Origin: an uncultured Collinsella sp. | GTDB lineage: Bacteria; Actinomycetota; Coriobacteriia; Coriobacteriales; Coriobacteriaceae | NCBI GenBank assembly: GCA_900549655.1 | Contig: UROZ01000024.1 | Location: 1 to 21,469 of the forward strand | Direction: 5' to 3' | DNA: 21,469 nt | Shown here: in pieces, positions 7,076-13,305 of the stretch | Numbering within the stretch: the stretch's first letter is position 1 | How the letters are laid out: the number at the start of each line of letters is the position of its first letter | Program-made: the position numbers and the translations under genes | The notes under the pieces: generated by a model | The model's input: the letters and a program-made list of their open reading frames with translations, nothing else | Told to the model about the DNA's origin: nothing | The model's database searches: none

Positions 7076-8125
7076 CTAGCAAACAACGCGGACGGCAGGA
7101 CCGCCCGGCACCGCCTCGTACACGCGACCGACGACGGCGGCGATACGTCCTTCGGCATGCAGACGGCGCGCAAGCTCATCCACGTCGGCAGCAGATGCCG
7201 CGATAAGCAGACCACCCGAGGTCTGCGGATCGTACAGCGCATCCAACATGCCCGGTTCCAGGTCCTCGTCGGCCGCCACGCGCGGGCCAAAGAAATCCTG
7301 GTTGCGGTAGGCACCGGCAGGAATAATGCCCAGACGCGCCATATCGAGCACCTGGTCAAAGAGCGGCACCGCCCCCGACGCAAGTACAATCTGCACGCCC
7401 GAACCCTCGGCCATCTCGCACGCATGCCCGATCAGGCCAAAGCCCGTAATGTCGGTGCAGCCGTGAAGCTCGAGTCCCTCGGCCAGACGGATCGGGGCCT
7501 CGTTGAGGGTGCGCATCGAGTCGATCATGGCTGCGGCCTCGTCCTGCTCGATGAGCTCGCCCTTAATGGCCGTGGTGATGATGCCCGAGCCGATCGCCTT
7601 GGTCAGCAGTAGGACATCGCCCACGCACGCACCGCTGTTGGCGAGCATACGGTCAAGTGCGACAAAGCCGCTCACAGACAGACCGTACTTGGGCTCGTCG
7701 TCGTTGATGGTGTGGCCGCCCGCGATGGAGCAACCCGCCTCGACACACTTGTCGGCGCCGCCCGCCAGAATCTGACCGGCAACCTCAACGCCCAGGCAGC
7801 TCGGGATGCACAGCAAGTTCATGGCATGGCTCGGCCGCCCGCCCATGGCGTAGATGTCCGACAGCGAGTTGGCCGCGGCGATCTGGCCAAACAGGAACGG
7901 GTCGTCGACCATCGGCGGGAAGAAGTCGATGGACTGCACGAGGCCAAGGTTCTCCCCTACGCGGAAGACGCTCGCATCGTCGGAGGTATCGAACCCCACG
8001 AGCAAGTTGTCGTTATGCACATTGGGTAAATCGCCCAGGACCTGGGCGAGGGCTCCGGGGGCCAACTTAGCGGCTCAACCGCTCGCGGCCGTCATGGACG
8101 TGAGCCTCATGGTGTCCTTAGCCAT
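7076..8125 (-). CDS. selD: Selenide, water dikinase (SelD), a selenoprotein with in-frame TGA
   Basis: Makes selenophosphate from selenide and ATP, the selenium donor for selenocysteine and selenouridine. Reading from ATG 8125 gives residues 1-16, then TGA at 8077-8075, then an uninterrupted frame to the TAG at 7076: 349 residues with Sec at 17. The context is LTSMTAASG-U-AAKLAPGAL; in E. coli SelD residue 17 is the catalytic Cys and residue 20 the conserved Lys, both matched here. The second Cys of E. coli (C19) is Ala. The PurM/AIRS-type core follows (VGFDTSDDA with D49/D50, D67, the TGFGLIGH motif, a C-terminal TSGG). The start has an AAGGGGG site and overlaps the glycosyltransferase stop by eight bases. 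A gene finder that stops at TGA would call only 8065-7076 and lose the active site. Confidence 0.93.
8031..8049 (-). promoter_or_regulatory. Candidate bacterial SECIS hairpin in selD
   Basis: In the selD mRNA an 8-bp perfect stem (TCGCCCAG / CTGGGCGA) closes a three-base GUC loop. The loop starts about 34 bases after the UGA, within the distance allowed for bacterial SECIS elements, and its first base is the G expected for SelB binding. This is the strongest hairpin in that interval, but SECIS prediction needs folding and a weaker upstream hairpin could be used. Confidence 0.55.
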
Positions 8126-9335
8126 ACGAACCCCCTTCCAACAAATCAACGACTTTAAGTATACGCCCCAGGCACGCTTCCCAAGAGACCGCCGACGGCT
8201 CGAACGTCGAAGGCGGAGCCGCAAGCGCCTGCGCGATAGCATCTGCCAGTGCGCGCTCAAACAACGGAAGGTCGGCCGCCACGGGCGTGTCGACATCCGT
8301 CATACGCGGCGACGCCACCCACGTCACGGGAGCACCGGGAAGCATCGCCTCCATCCAGGGACGAACGCCGGGCAAATCGGTCGCCACAACTTTGCAGCCG
8401 CACGCGAGGGCCTCGATCGTCACGAGCGGCAGACCCTCGTAAAACGAAGGCAGCACAAAGACGTCGGAACTGCGGTAGGCACGCACGAGCTCATCGCTAT
8501 CCAGGCGGCCCGCCAGCGTCACCGGCACATCCGAGGCCGCGGCCAAGCGCTCGATACGCACGTACTCGGCATCGTCCCCGCGGCCGCCCACAAGTACCAA
8601 GCCAGATGGGCGGACGCCATCGTCAATCGGCAATGACATGGCTCGAACCAGCGACTCGACGCCCTTTTTAAAGCAAATCTTGCCCACGTACACAAGCGAT
8701 CCCGACTGCCTCGCCACGCTTGCGTCGCGGCAGAAAACGCGATGGTCGTAGCCCGTCCCAATCACGTGGATGCGATCGGCATCGACGCCGCACACCAGGC
8801 CAATCTGCTCAGCCTGCTCAGCATGGAGCGCAAAGACGGCATCGAGCCGACGAACCGCACTTACGATGCGATCACGCTCGAGCGCATGCGAACGCAGCTG
8901 GCGCAGGTCGGTCGAATGGCACACGGCAACAACCGGCACGCCCCGGACGCACTCGCGCGCCAATGCGGTCACCAGATACAGGTGATGGCAGAGCACCAGA
9001 TCGGGCCGAAACTCAGCCACAGCCCGATCGATTGCAGCAGCAAATGCCCGCTCAAATGCCTTGAGCATCGAAGGCGTCAGGTCACGATAGCGTGTGGAGG
9101 GATAGGGCATGACATCGGACATACCGCAGATGGGAAACGGCAGCTCGGGCGACTCGAACGGCACGGTAAACACGGCAGCACACCGGTCCAGCTCGCCTTG
9201 GGTATCACCCGGTGCCGCGCCGCAAAGCACGGCGGCGCGATGCCCCGTCTCGATCTGCTCGCGCACGAGCGCGGCAAGGTAGGTGCCGCTGCCGGTGCTA
9301 TCTGGTTTTTGCGCCGAGATATTGAGGATGCGCAT
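8118..9335 (-). CDS. GT4-family glycosyltransferase coupled to selD
   Basis: A 405-residue GT-B fold glycosyltransferase. The N-terminal acceptor domain opens MRILNISAQKPDSTGSGTYL with the glycine-rich loop, and the C-terminal donor domain contains LVYVGKICFKKGVESLV (about 214-230) and SFYEGLPLVTIEALACG (297-313), where E300 and E308 form the EX7E motif of retaining GT4 enzymes using nucleotide sugars. ATG 9335 lies 14 bases after the activase stop with a GGGGCG site; upstream in-frame starts would overlap the activase. Its TAA overlaps the selD start by eight bases. Substrates cannot be read from the sequence. The place between selD and an activase is unusual; SenB of selenoneine biosynthesis is a precedent for a selenosugar-forming GT beside a SelD-like gene, but no SenA is visible here. 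Confidence 0.85.
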   Translation of the reverse strand: MRILNISAQKPDSTGSGTYLAALVREQIETGHRAAVLCGAAPGDTQGELDRCAAVFTVPFESPELPFPICGMSDVMPYPSTRYRDLTPSMLKAFERAFAAAIDRAVAEFRPDLVLCHHLYLVTALARECVRGVPVVAVCHSTDLRQLRSHALERDRIVSAVRRLDAVFALHAEQAEQIGLVCGVDADRIHVIGTGYDHRVFCRDASVARQSGSLVYVGKICFKKGVESLVRAMSLPIDDGVRPSGLVLVGGRGDDAEYVRIERLAAASDVPVTLAGRLDSDELVRAYRSSDVFVLPSFYEGLPLVTIEALACGCKVVATDLPGVRPWMEAMLPGAPVTWVASPRMTDVDTPVAADLPLFERALADAIAQALAAPPSTFEPSAVSWEACLGRILKVVDLLEGGSYG

Positions 9336-9349
9336 GTCGCGGTACGCCC

Positions 9350-10114
9350 CTAGGCCAAGGCGGCGGCGCGGACAGCCGCGCCGATCGCTCCGGCAAAGCG
9401 AGCCTGGGGCGAGGTGGTCACCGGCGACCCCAGCAGCTCGCCCAACCGCTCCACCACGAAGGCGTTCTCGCACAGGCCACCGGTCAGGTAGTACGGGGCG
9501 CCCGCGGCCTGCCCGGCCATGGTCGCCACGCGCGAGACCACGCTGTCGATCACGCCACGCGCAATGTTCTCGCGCGGCTCACCGCGACCGATCAGGCTGA
9601 TAACCTCGCTTTCGGCAAACACCGTGCACATGCTGCTGATCTTGGTGGGCTCGCCGGAACGCGCCAGGTCAGCCATCTGCTGCTGGGAAATGCCTAGGCG
9701 ATCGGCCATGATCTCCAAAAAGCGCCCCGTGCCGGCGGCGCACTTGTCGTTCATGGCAAACTTGGCCACGCGGCCACTTTTAAGCTGAATGACCTTGGTG
9801 TCCTGGCCGCCTACGTCAATCACCGTGCCGTGATCGCCAAACAGGCGCACGGCACCGGTACCGTGGCAAGTGATCTCGGTCACGGCCTTGTGCGCATAGG
9901 GCACGGCGACACGACCGTAGCCGGTCGCGACCACACGCACATCGTCGGCTGCCACGTCATAGCCGGCCGCTGCCAGCGCCTCGCGCAGCCGCTCGGAAGC
10001 ATCGACCGAGGAGAACCCGGTTGGCTGCACGCACGTCCACGCCACCGAACCCTCCCCGTCGACCACAGCAGCCTTAGCCGCCGTAGACCCGATATCGATC
10101 CCGATCCCTATCAT
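9350..10114 (-). CDS. Acyl-CoA dehydratase / double-cubane protein activase (ATPase)
   Basis: A 254-residue BcrAD/BadFG-type ATPase that injects low-potential electrons into its partner protein by ATP hydrolysis. The ASKHA fold begins MIGIGIDIGSTAAKAAV, DVGGQDTK (100-107) binds nucleotide, and C125 (NDKCAAGTG) and C163 (SSMCTVFAESE) are the two cysteines by which the homodimer holds a bridging [4Fe-4S] cluster. Length fits HgdC/YjiL-like activators (about 255-270). ATG 10114 has GGGAGAG upstream. It is directly downstream of its two presumed client subunits, separated by 155 bases that contain structured element A. Family assignment is firm; the identity of the reductive reaction is not known. 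Confidence 0.94.
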   Translation of the reverse strand: MIGIGIDIGSTAAKAAVVDGEGSVAWTCVQPTGFSSVDASERLREALAAAGYDVAADDVRVVATGYGRVAVPYAHKAVTEITCHGTGAVRLFGDHGTVIDVGGQDTKVIQLKSGRVAKFAMNDKCAAGTGRFLEIMADRLGISQQQMADLARSGEPTKISSMCTVFAESEVISLIGRGEPRENIARGVIDSVVSRVATMAGQAAGAPYYLTGGLCENAFVVERLGELLGSPVTTSPQARFAGAIGAAVRAAALA

Positions 10115-10166
10115 GGTTCTCTCCCAATCTAAACATCAAAGACAGCTGCGCGTTCAGGCGCCTTAG

Positions 10167-10275
10167 CTCTAGGTTTCTCAGGTGCCGGAGATTGCCCCGA
10201 AAGAGGAGCGCAGCGTACTTTGGGTACGCAAGCGACGGTTTGAGGAGCAAGATCCGGTGCCTGAGGAAGCTAGAG
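10167..10275 (-). repeat. Structured intercistronic element A (about 109 nt)
   Basis: The ends pair: CTCTAG...CTCAGG...CCGGA on one side with complementary segments on the other, a long interrupted stem. The centre contains a perfect 6-bp hairpin (GCGTAC around TTTGG, 10213-10229). It starts within the stop codon region of the upstream dehydratase-family gene and fills most of the gap to the activase. It matches element B (11471-11572) at about 80% by hand alignment, with at least two compensatory base-pair changes. It may be a structured RNA or a mobile palindromic repeat. Confidence 0.8.
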
Positions 10276-11433
10276 GGTTTCGATGAAGGCGGCGATGCGA
10301 GTCTCGATCTGGCCCATGTCACCGTTGCTGTAGTCGGTCTCGATCTTCATATACGGAATACCCACACCCTCGACAGCCCCCTGCATGCGCGCGCTCTCAA
10401 CGTTGAAGGTGTGGCAGGCCTGTAGCACGCTCTCTACCACGCCATCGACATGGTACTTCTCGCACATGGCCAGCGTATTTTCCATACGGCCGTCGTTGGG
10501 CGTCATGACCGAGCAGCTGATATCCAGGTAGCGGTCGGCGATGGCGCGCAGGATGTCGGGAGCCTCCGGGTCGATCATCATGGCCGCCGTGCGCTCGCCC
10601 GAGCAGTCGTCCATGCACACGACCACACCGCCGTTGGACTCGATGGTGCGACCGATCTTGTTGATCACGCCGCCCACCGGGCAGCCGGTGATCAGGATGC
10701 GCTTGGCATCCGCCGCGACCGGGCGCTCGCCCGCGTCGTAGGCCTCTCGTAGCTTGACAACCTTTTGCTCCAGCTGCTGCGTATAGGCCTCGATATCAAA
10801 GCTGAACGTACCGGCAAACATAGTGCTCATCAGGTCGACGCCGCTCATGGCCGCCGGCTGGTTGGCCTGCAGCGCAAACATGTCGAGCTGGGCCGCACGC
10901 AGGCGGTTGCGACGACGAACCGCAGCGCGCAGGTCGTCATCAGTAATCGTAATACCGTAGAAGTTCTCGAGCTCCTCCTTGAGCAGGCGGCACTCCTCGT
11001 ACCAGCTTTCACGCTCGTAGGCACGATCGCGACCCTGCGGAAGATGCAGAATGTGCGTGCGCTTGAGCTCGTTGAGCAGCTCGTACATCTTCTTTTTGCC
11101 GTCGCAGGTGGTCTCGCCGATGATCATGTCGCTAAAGTACGTAAACGGACACTTTTGCGAGTAGGCAAAGCCGTAGGTCGACTTGATGAGCGGGCAGAGG
11201 TTTGCCGGCAGCACCTTCTCGGCCTCGGGAATCACCTCATCGGACGTGCCGCACAAGGCCACACTTGCAGCGCCCGCGGCGTCGATAATCTCGAGCGGCG
11301 TATAGCTGCACAAAAAGCCGACCAGGCGATTGCCGGCCTGTTTGTAATCCTTGACGCGAATAAACGCCGCCTTGCGCTGCTCGTTGAACTCCTCAAACGT
11401 GGACGGCAATGGCTGCTCAATATTTTCCGACAT
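10270..11433 (-). CDS. 2-hydroxyacyl-CoA dehydratase / double-cubane family subunit (TGCP type)
   Basis: A 387-residue protein of the HgdB/FldBC/BcrBC superfamily. Conserved cysteines are visible at C42, C80 (NLCPLIKS), C95, C110 (GETTCDGKKK), C251 (ITGCPVGG), C277 (DDCSGERT), C307 and C340. CDGKKKMYELL and the ITGCPVGG motif fit the YjiM-like branch that includes double-cubane [8Fe-9S] reductases, as well as dehydratase subunits. ATG 11433 has AGGAG at four bases. It pairs in the operon with a diverged paralogue upstream and an activase downstream, the usual layout of an ATP-driven two-component reductase. No CoA transferase or other acyl-CoA gene is adjacent, which makes amino-acid fermentation less obvious. 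Substrate unknown. Confidence 0.88.
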   Translation of the reverse strand: MSENIEQPLPSTFEEFNEQRKAAFIRVKDYKQAGNRLVGFLCSYTPLEIIDAAGAASVALCGTSDEVIPEAEKVLPANLCPLIKSTYGFAYSQKCPFTYFSDMIIGETTCDGKKKMYELLNELKRTHILHLPQGRDRAYERESWYEECRLLKEELENFYGITITDDDLRAAVRRRNRLRAAQLDMFALQANQPAAMSGVDLMSTMFAGTFSFDIEAYTQQLEQKVVKLREAYDAGERPVAADAKRILITGCPVGGVINKIGRTIESNGGVVVCMDDCSGERTAAMMIDPEAPDILRAIADRYLDISCSVMTPNDGRMENTLAMCEKYHVDGVVESVLQACHTFNVESARMQGAVEGVGIPYMKIETDYSNGDMGQIETRIAAFIETL

Positions 11434-11470
11434 ATAACTCCTTAACAAACCTTTTAGTCAACCAAGGAAA

Positions 11471-11572
11471 CGGCTTTCCCAGGTGCCCGAGGTTGCCGTG
11501 AAAGAGGAGCGCCGCGTACTTTGACACGCAAGCGACGGTTTGAACGGCAAGATCGGGTGTCCGGGAAAGCCG
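11471..11572 (-). repeat. Structured intercistronic element B (about 102 nt)
   Basis: A perfect 10-bp closing stem (CGGCTTTCCC at 11471-11480 with GGGAAAGCCG at 11563-11572) continues inward with CCCGA/TCGGG and GGTTGCC/GGCAAG. The central hairpin is weaker than in element A but keeps five pairs in leftward RNA (GCGTG/TACGC with one G-U). It starts 15 bases after the stop of the first dehydratase-family gene. It is homologous to element A, including an almost identical core with GAAAGAGGAGCGC and ACGCAAGCGACGGTTTGA. Confidence 0.82.
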
Positions 11573-11587
11573 CCGGGACGGATAGCC

Positions 11588-12871
11588 CTAAATGGTTTCC
11601 AAGAAAGCCTCAATCCTGGTTTGTAGCTGGCCTGCATCCTCGCCGGCGTAGTCGGTCGTGATGTGCATAAACGGAATGCCGGCCTCCTCGGCAGCCTTCT
11701 CCACGGCAAACGACTCCATCTCGTAGAGCGTGCAGAACTGCAGGGCCACGTCGACGATACCGTCTGCATGCAGGTCCTTGGCCATCTGGACAATGTCCTT
11801 CATACGCTGGTCGTTGGGCGTAAAGACAGCGCAGTTGATCTTAAAGTAGCGCTCGGCGATGGCGTCGAGCATCTCGTCGACCGTCTCGCCGGACTCGTCG
11901 ACCAGGTCCTTGTAGTAGCGCGAGCCCGTGCAGGACTCCTCGCCCACCACGACGCCGCCGGCCTTCTCGATGAGATTGAACAGCTTCCAGTTGGGCACGG
12001 CCATGGGCGTACCGGTGTACAGGATGCGCTTGGTCCCCTTGGGCGCCACGCCCTCGCCGGCCTCGACACGCTGCTCGCACTCAGCCGCCATATCGTTAAT
12101 GGCTTCGGTCAGACGCGGCGTGTCGTCCATAAAGGCGGCCTGGACGGTCAGCAGGCTGTCGAGACCGCTGATGGGCGCAGGGTCGGCAGCGCGCGTGGCA
12201 GCGAGGCGCTGCAGGGCGCGACGCTTCTCATTGACGGAGTGGATGGCGACCTTCAGACGCTCAGGCGTAATCTTGGCGCCGCACTCTTCCTCGATCTTGG
12301 CGGCGAGCTTCTTGACCTCGGCCTTCCAGGTCACGAGCGTCGACTCGTCGTGCACGTTGGGAATATCCATGACGTACATGTTCTTTTGCGTGGCAAAAAA
12401 CTCATAGGCCTTCTTCTTGCCATCGCAGGTGTTCTCACCTACCACCAAGTCACTCGACTCAATGTAGGGGCAGACCTCGCCCAGCTTAAAGCCGGCAAAG
12501 CTCTTGATGAGCGGGCAGGTGTTGCGCGGCAGATGCTCCTCGACCTTGTCGGTCGCCCAGTCGGCACCCGAGCACAGGCCCACGGGAATGCCGTCGCAGG
12601 CGAGCACAATCTCCTCGGGCACATAGACGCAGAACGAGCCCACGATCTTGGTGGCCTCGCCGGCCTCCTTCTTGTCGAGCATCTCCTTAATACGGCCGCT
12701 GTGGATGTTGGTGGCCACAAAGTCCAGGTAGGACGTGGACTTGGGGCGGTTGTTCTGCGTCAGGAACATATAGCCGTACATCTGGCCCACGGCGCCCAGC
12801 AGCATGTCGTGGTCGGCAAGGTTCATGCCGAGGCTCTCCCACATCGGATGGAAATCGAATTCTTCAGCCAT
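11588..12871 (-). CDS. 2-hydroxyacyl-CoA dehydratase / double-cubane family subunit (TGTP type)
   Basis: A 427-residue paralogue of the next gene, with about 40 extra N-terminal residues. Shared blocks include SFCVYVPEEIV (C81), NTCPLIKSFAGF (C119), C134, GENTCDGKKKAYEFF (C149), GEESCTGSRYY (C314), C347 and LQFC (C380). Where the partner has TGCP this one reads YTGTPMAVPNWK, so one cysteine is missing; this suggests a heterodimer whose halves bind their clusters differently. ATG 12871 has an AGGGGA site. It is the first long gene of the array, about 160 bases after a small leader ORF and hairpin. The activase for it is two genes downstream. Whether it is a dehydratase, a double-cubane reductase or something new cannot be told from sequence alone. 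Confidence 0.87.
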   Translation of the reverse strand: MAEEFDFHPMWESLGMNLADHDMLLGAVGQMYGYMFLTQNNRPKSTSYLDFVATNIHSGRIKEMLDKKEAGEATKIVGSFCVYVPEEIVLACDGIPVGLCSGADWATDKVEEHLPRNTCPLIKSFAGFKLGEVCPYIESSDLVVGENTCDGKKKAYEFFATQKNMYVMDIPNVHDESTLVTWKAEVKKLAAKIEEECGAKITPERLKVAIHSVNEKRRALQRLAATRAADPAPISGLDSLLTVQAAFMDDTPRLTEAINDMAAECEQRVEAGEGVAPKGTKRILYTGTPMAVPNWKLFNLIEKAGGVVVGEESCTGSRYYKDLVDESGETVDEMLDAIAERYFKINCAVFTPNDQRMKDIVQMAKDLHADGIVDVALQFCTLYEMESFAVEKAAEEAGIPFMHITTDYAGEDAGQLQTRIEAFLETI

Positions 12872-13009
12872 AACGGTTCCCCTCTCGAACCAAAAACGGA
12901 TAACAACGGTATCGATGCACGACGGACGGCGATTGCCCGGCCGTGCTCAAACCCGGAATTTTAGGGAACCTGCTTTGCGGTCGATTATTTAGCTGTGCGT
13001 CGTCTCTCC

Positions 13010-13045
13010 CGGAGCCGTGAACATACCTGCTCATATGCGGCTCCG
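13010..13045 (-). promoter_or_regulatory. Leader hairpin overlapping the end of the 22-codon ORF
   Basis: CGGAGCCG (13045-13038) pairs perfectly with CGGCTCCG (13017-13010) across a 20-base loop. The 5' arm lies in the last codons of the small ORF and the ORF stop TGA is in the loop, so a terminating ribosome would block the stem. The same 5' arm can instead form GGCT-CGG-AGCC within the ORF, an alternative structure. No T run follows, so any effect would be on downstream translation, rho or RNA processing. Confidence 0.5.
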
Positions 13046-13099
13046 AGCCATGTATAGGGCACGCGCGGCAACGCGGCGAATGTATGTCGTCTGCGGCAT
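13031..13099 (-). CDS. Putative 22-residue leader peptide
   Basis: ATG 13099 is preceded by AAAGGAGGG at eight bases, one of the best ribosome binding sites in the window, and opens a 22-codon frame ending TGA at 13031. The product is short and basic, with five arginines (an RR pair at 8-9) and two tyrosines, and no recognised domain. Position, strong initiation signal, nearby promoter and the overlapping hairpin suggest a regulatory leader ORF rather than a functional protein. It could also be a chance frame behind a site for an unknown small protein. I infer the role; no homologue is claimed. Confidence 0.45.
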   Translation of the reverse strand: MPQTTYIRRVAARALYMARSRI

Positions 13100-13119
13100 G
13101 TGCGCACCCTCCTTTACAA

Positions 13120-13167
13120 GTTGAGGTCAACTATATCAACGGTTATCGACCATGCGAACACCGTTGA
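13120..13167 (-). promoter_or_regulatory. Candidate promoter and operator of the dehydratase/selenium operon
   Basis: Reading leftwards, TTCGCA (13158-13153) and TATAGT (13135-13130) with a 17-base spacer give a moderate promoter about 30 bases before the small ORF. An 8-bp inverted repeat, TCAACGGT (13136-13143) and ACCGTTGA (13160-13167), brackets the -35, and a second palindrome GTTGA-GG-TCAAC (13120-13131) overlaps the -10 and start point. The arrangement suggests regulated transcription; the regulator is unknown. Confidence 0.4.
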
Positions 13168-13179
13168 CATTCGTACGAC

Positions 13180-13198
13180 AAAGGCACCCGTTGCCTTT
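13180..13198. terminator. Small hairpin with flanking A/T runs, possible bidirectional terminator
   Basis: AAAGGCA (13180-13186) and TGCCTTT (13192-13198) form a 7-bp stem with a five-base loop, flanked by A and T runs. On the modC side it could back up the GC-rich hairpin at 13268-13297 and insulate the next promoter. Confidence 0.4.
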
Positions 13199-13267
13199 TA
13201 ATAAATTATTATCTTGCTTGATAATTAATTACCATTCTACATTCGGCGAACGGTAGGGAACGAAACT

Positions 13268-13297
13268 GCGGGCTGCCGAGAATCCTCGACGGCCCGC
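13268..13297 (-). terminator. Candidate terminator of modABC
   Basis: GCGGGC/GCCCGC with an inner CGAG/CTCG forms a GC-rich hairpin eight bases after the modC stop, and an outer GGTAGGG/CCCTACC pair extends the stem. The sequence after it (AGTTTCGTT) is only moderately T-rich, so efficiency is uncertain. Confidence 0.55.
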
Positions 13298-13305
13298 CCT
13301 CTACC

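Larger units (their letters stand above)
12872..13305. other. Leader region of the dehydratase/selenium operon and 3' end of modC transcript
   Basis: This 434-base stretch has no long gene. From right to left it holds the modC terminator candidate (13268-13297), an AT-rich block, a small hairpin (13180-13198), a candidate promoter with inverted repeats (13120-13167), a 22-codon ORF (13031-13099), a perfect 8-bp hairpin (13010-13045), and about 140 bases of unassigned leader in which I see no further strong structure before the ribosome binding site at 12879-12884. Confidence 0.6.

Noticed and set aside
7076..8065. A shorter selD starting at TTG 8065
   Set aside because: It would lack catalytic residue 17 and has no ribosome binding site; the upstream part in the same frame matches SelD exactly up to the TGA.
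8075..8077. TGA in selD as a nonsense mutation making a pseudogene
   Set aside because: It falls precisely at the known Sec/Cys position, the rest of the frame is intact and a hairpin follows at SECIS distance.
10074..10322. A leftward open frame running through element A
   Set aside because: It overlaps two real genes, and the similar translation in element B breaks down by a one-base shift, so the conservation is at RNA/DNA level rather than protein.
11663..12964. A 433-codon open frame on the + strand opposite the first dehydratase-family gene
   Set aside because: It is antisense to a clearly conserved gene, has no recognisable domain or ribosome binding site, and such frames are common in high-GC DNA.
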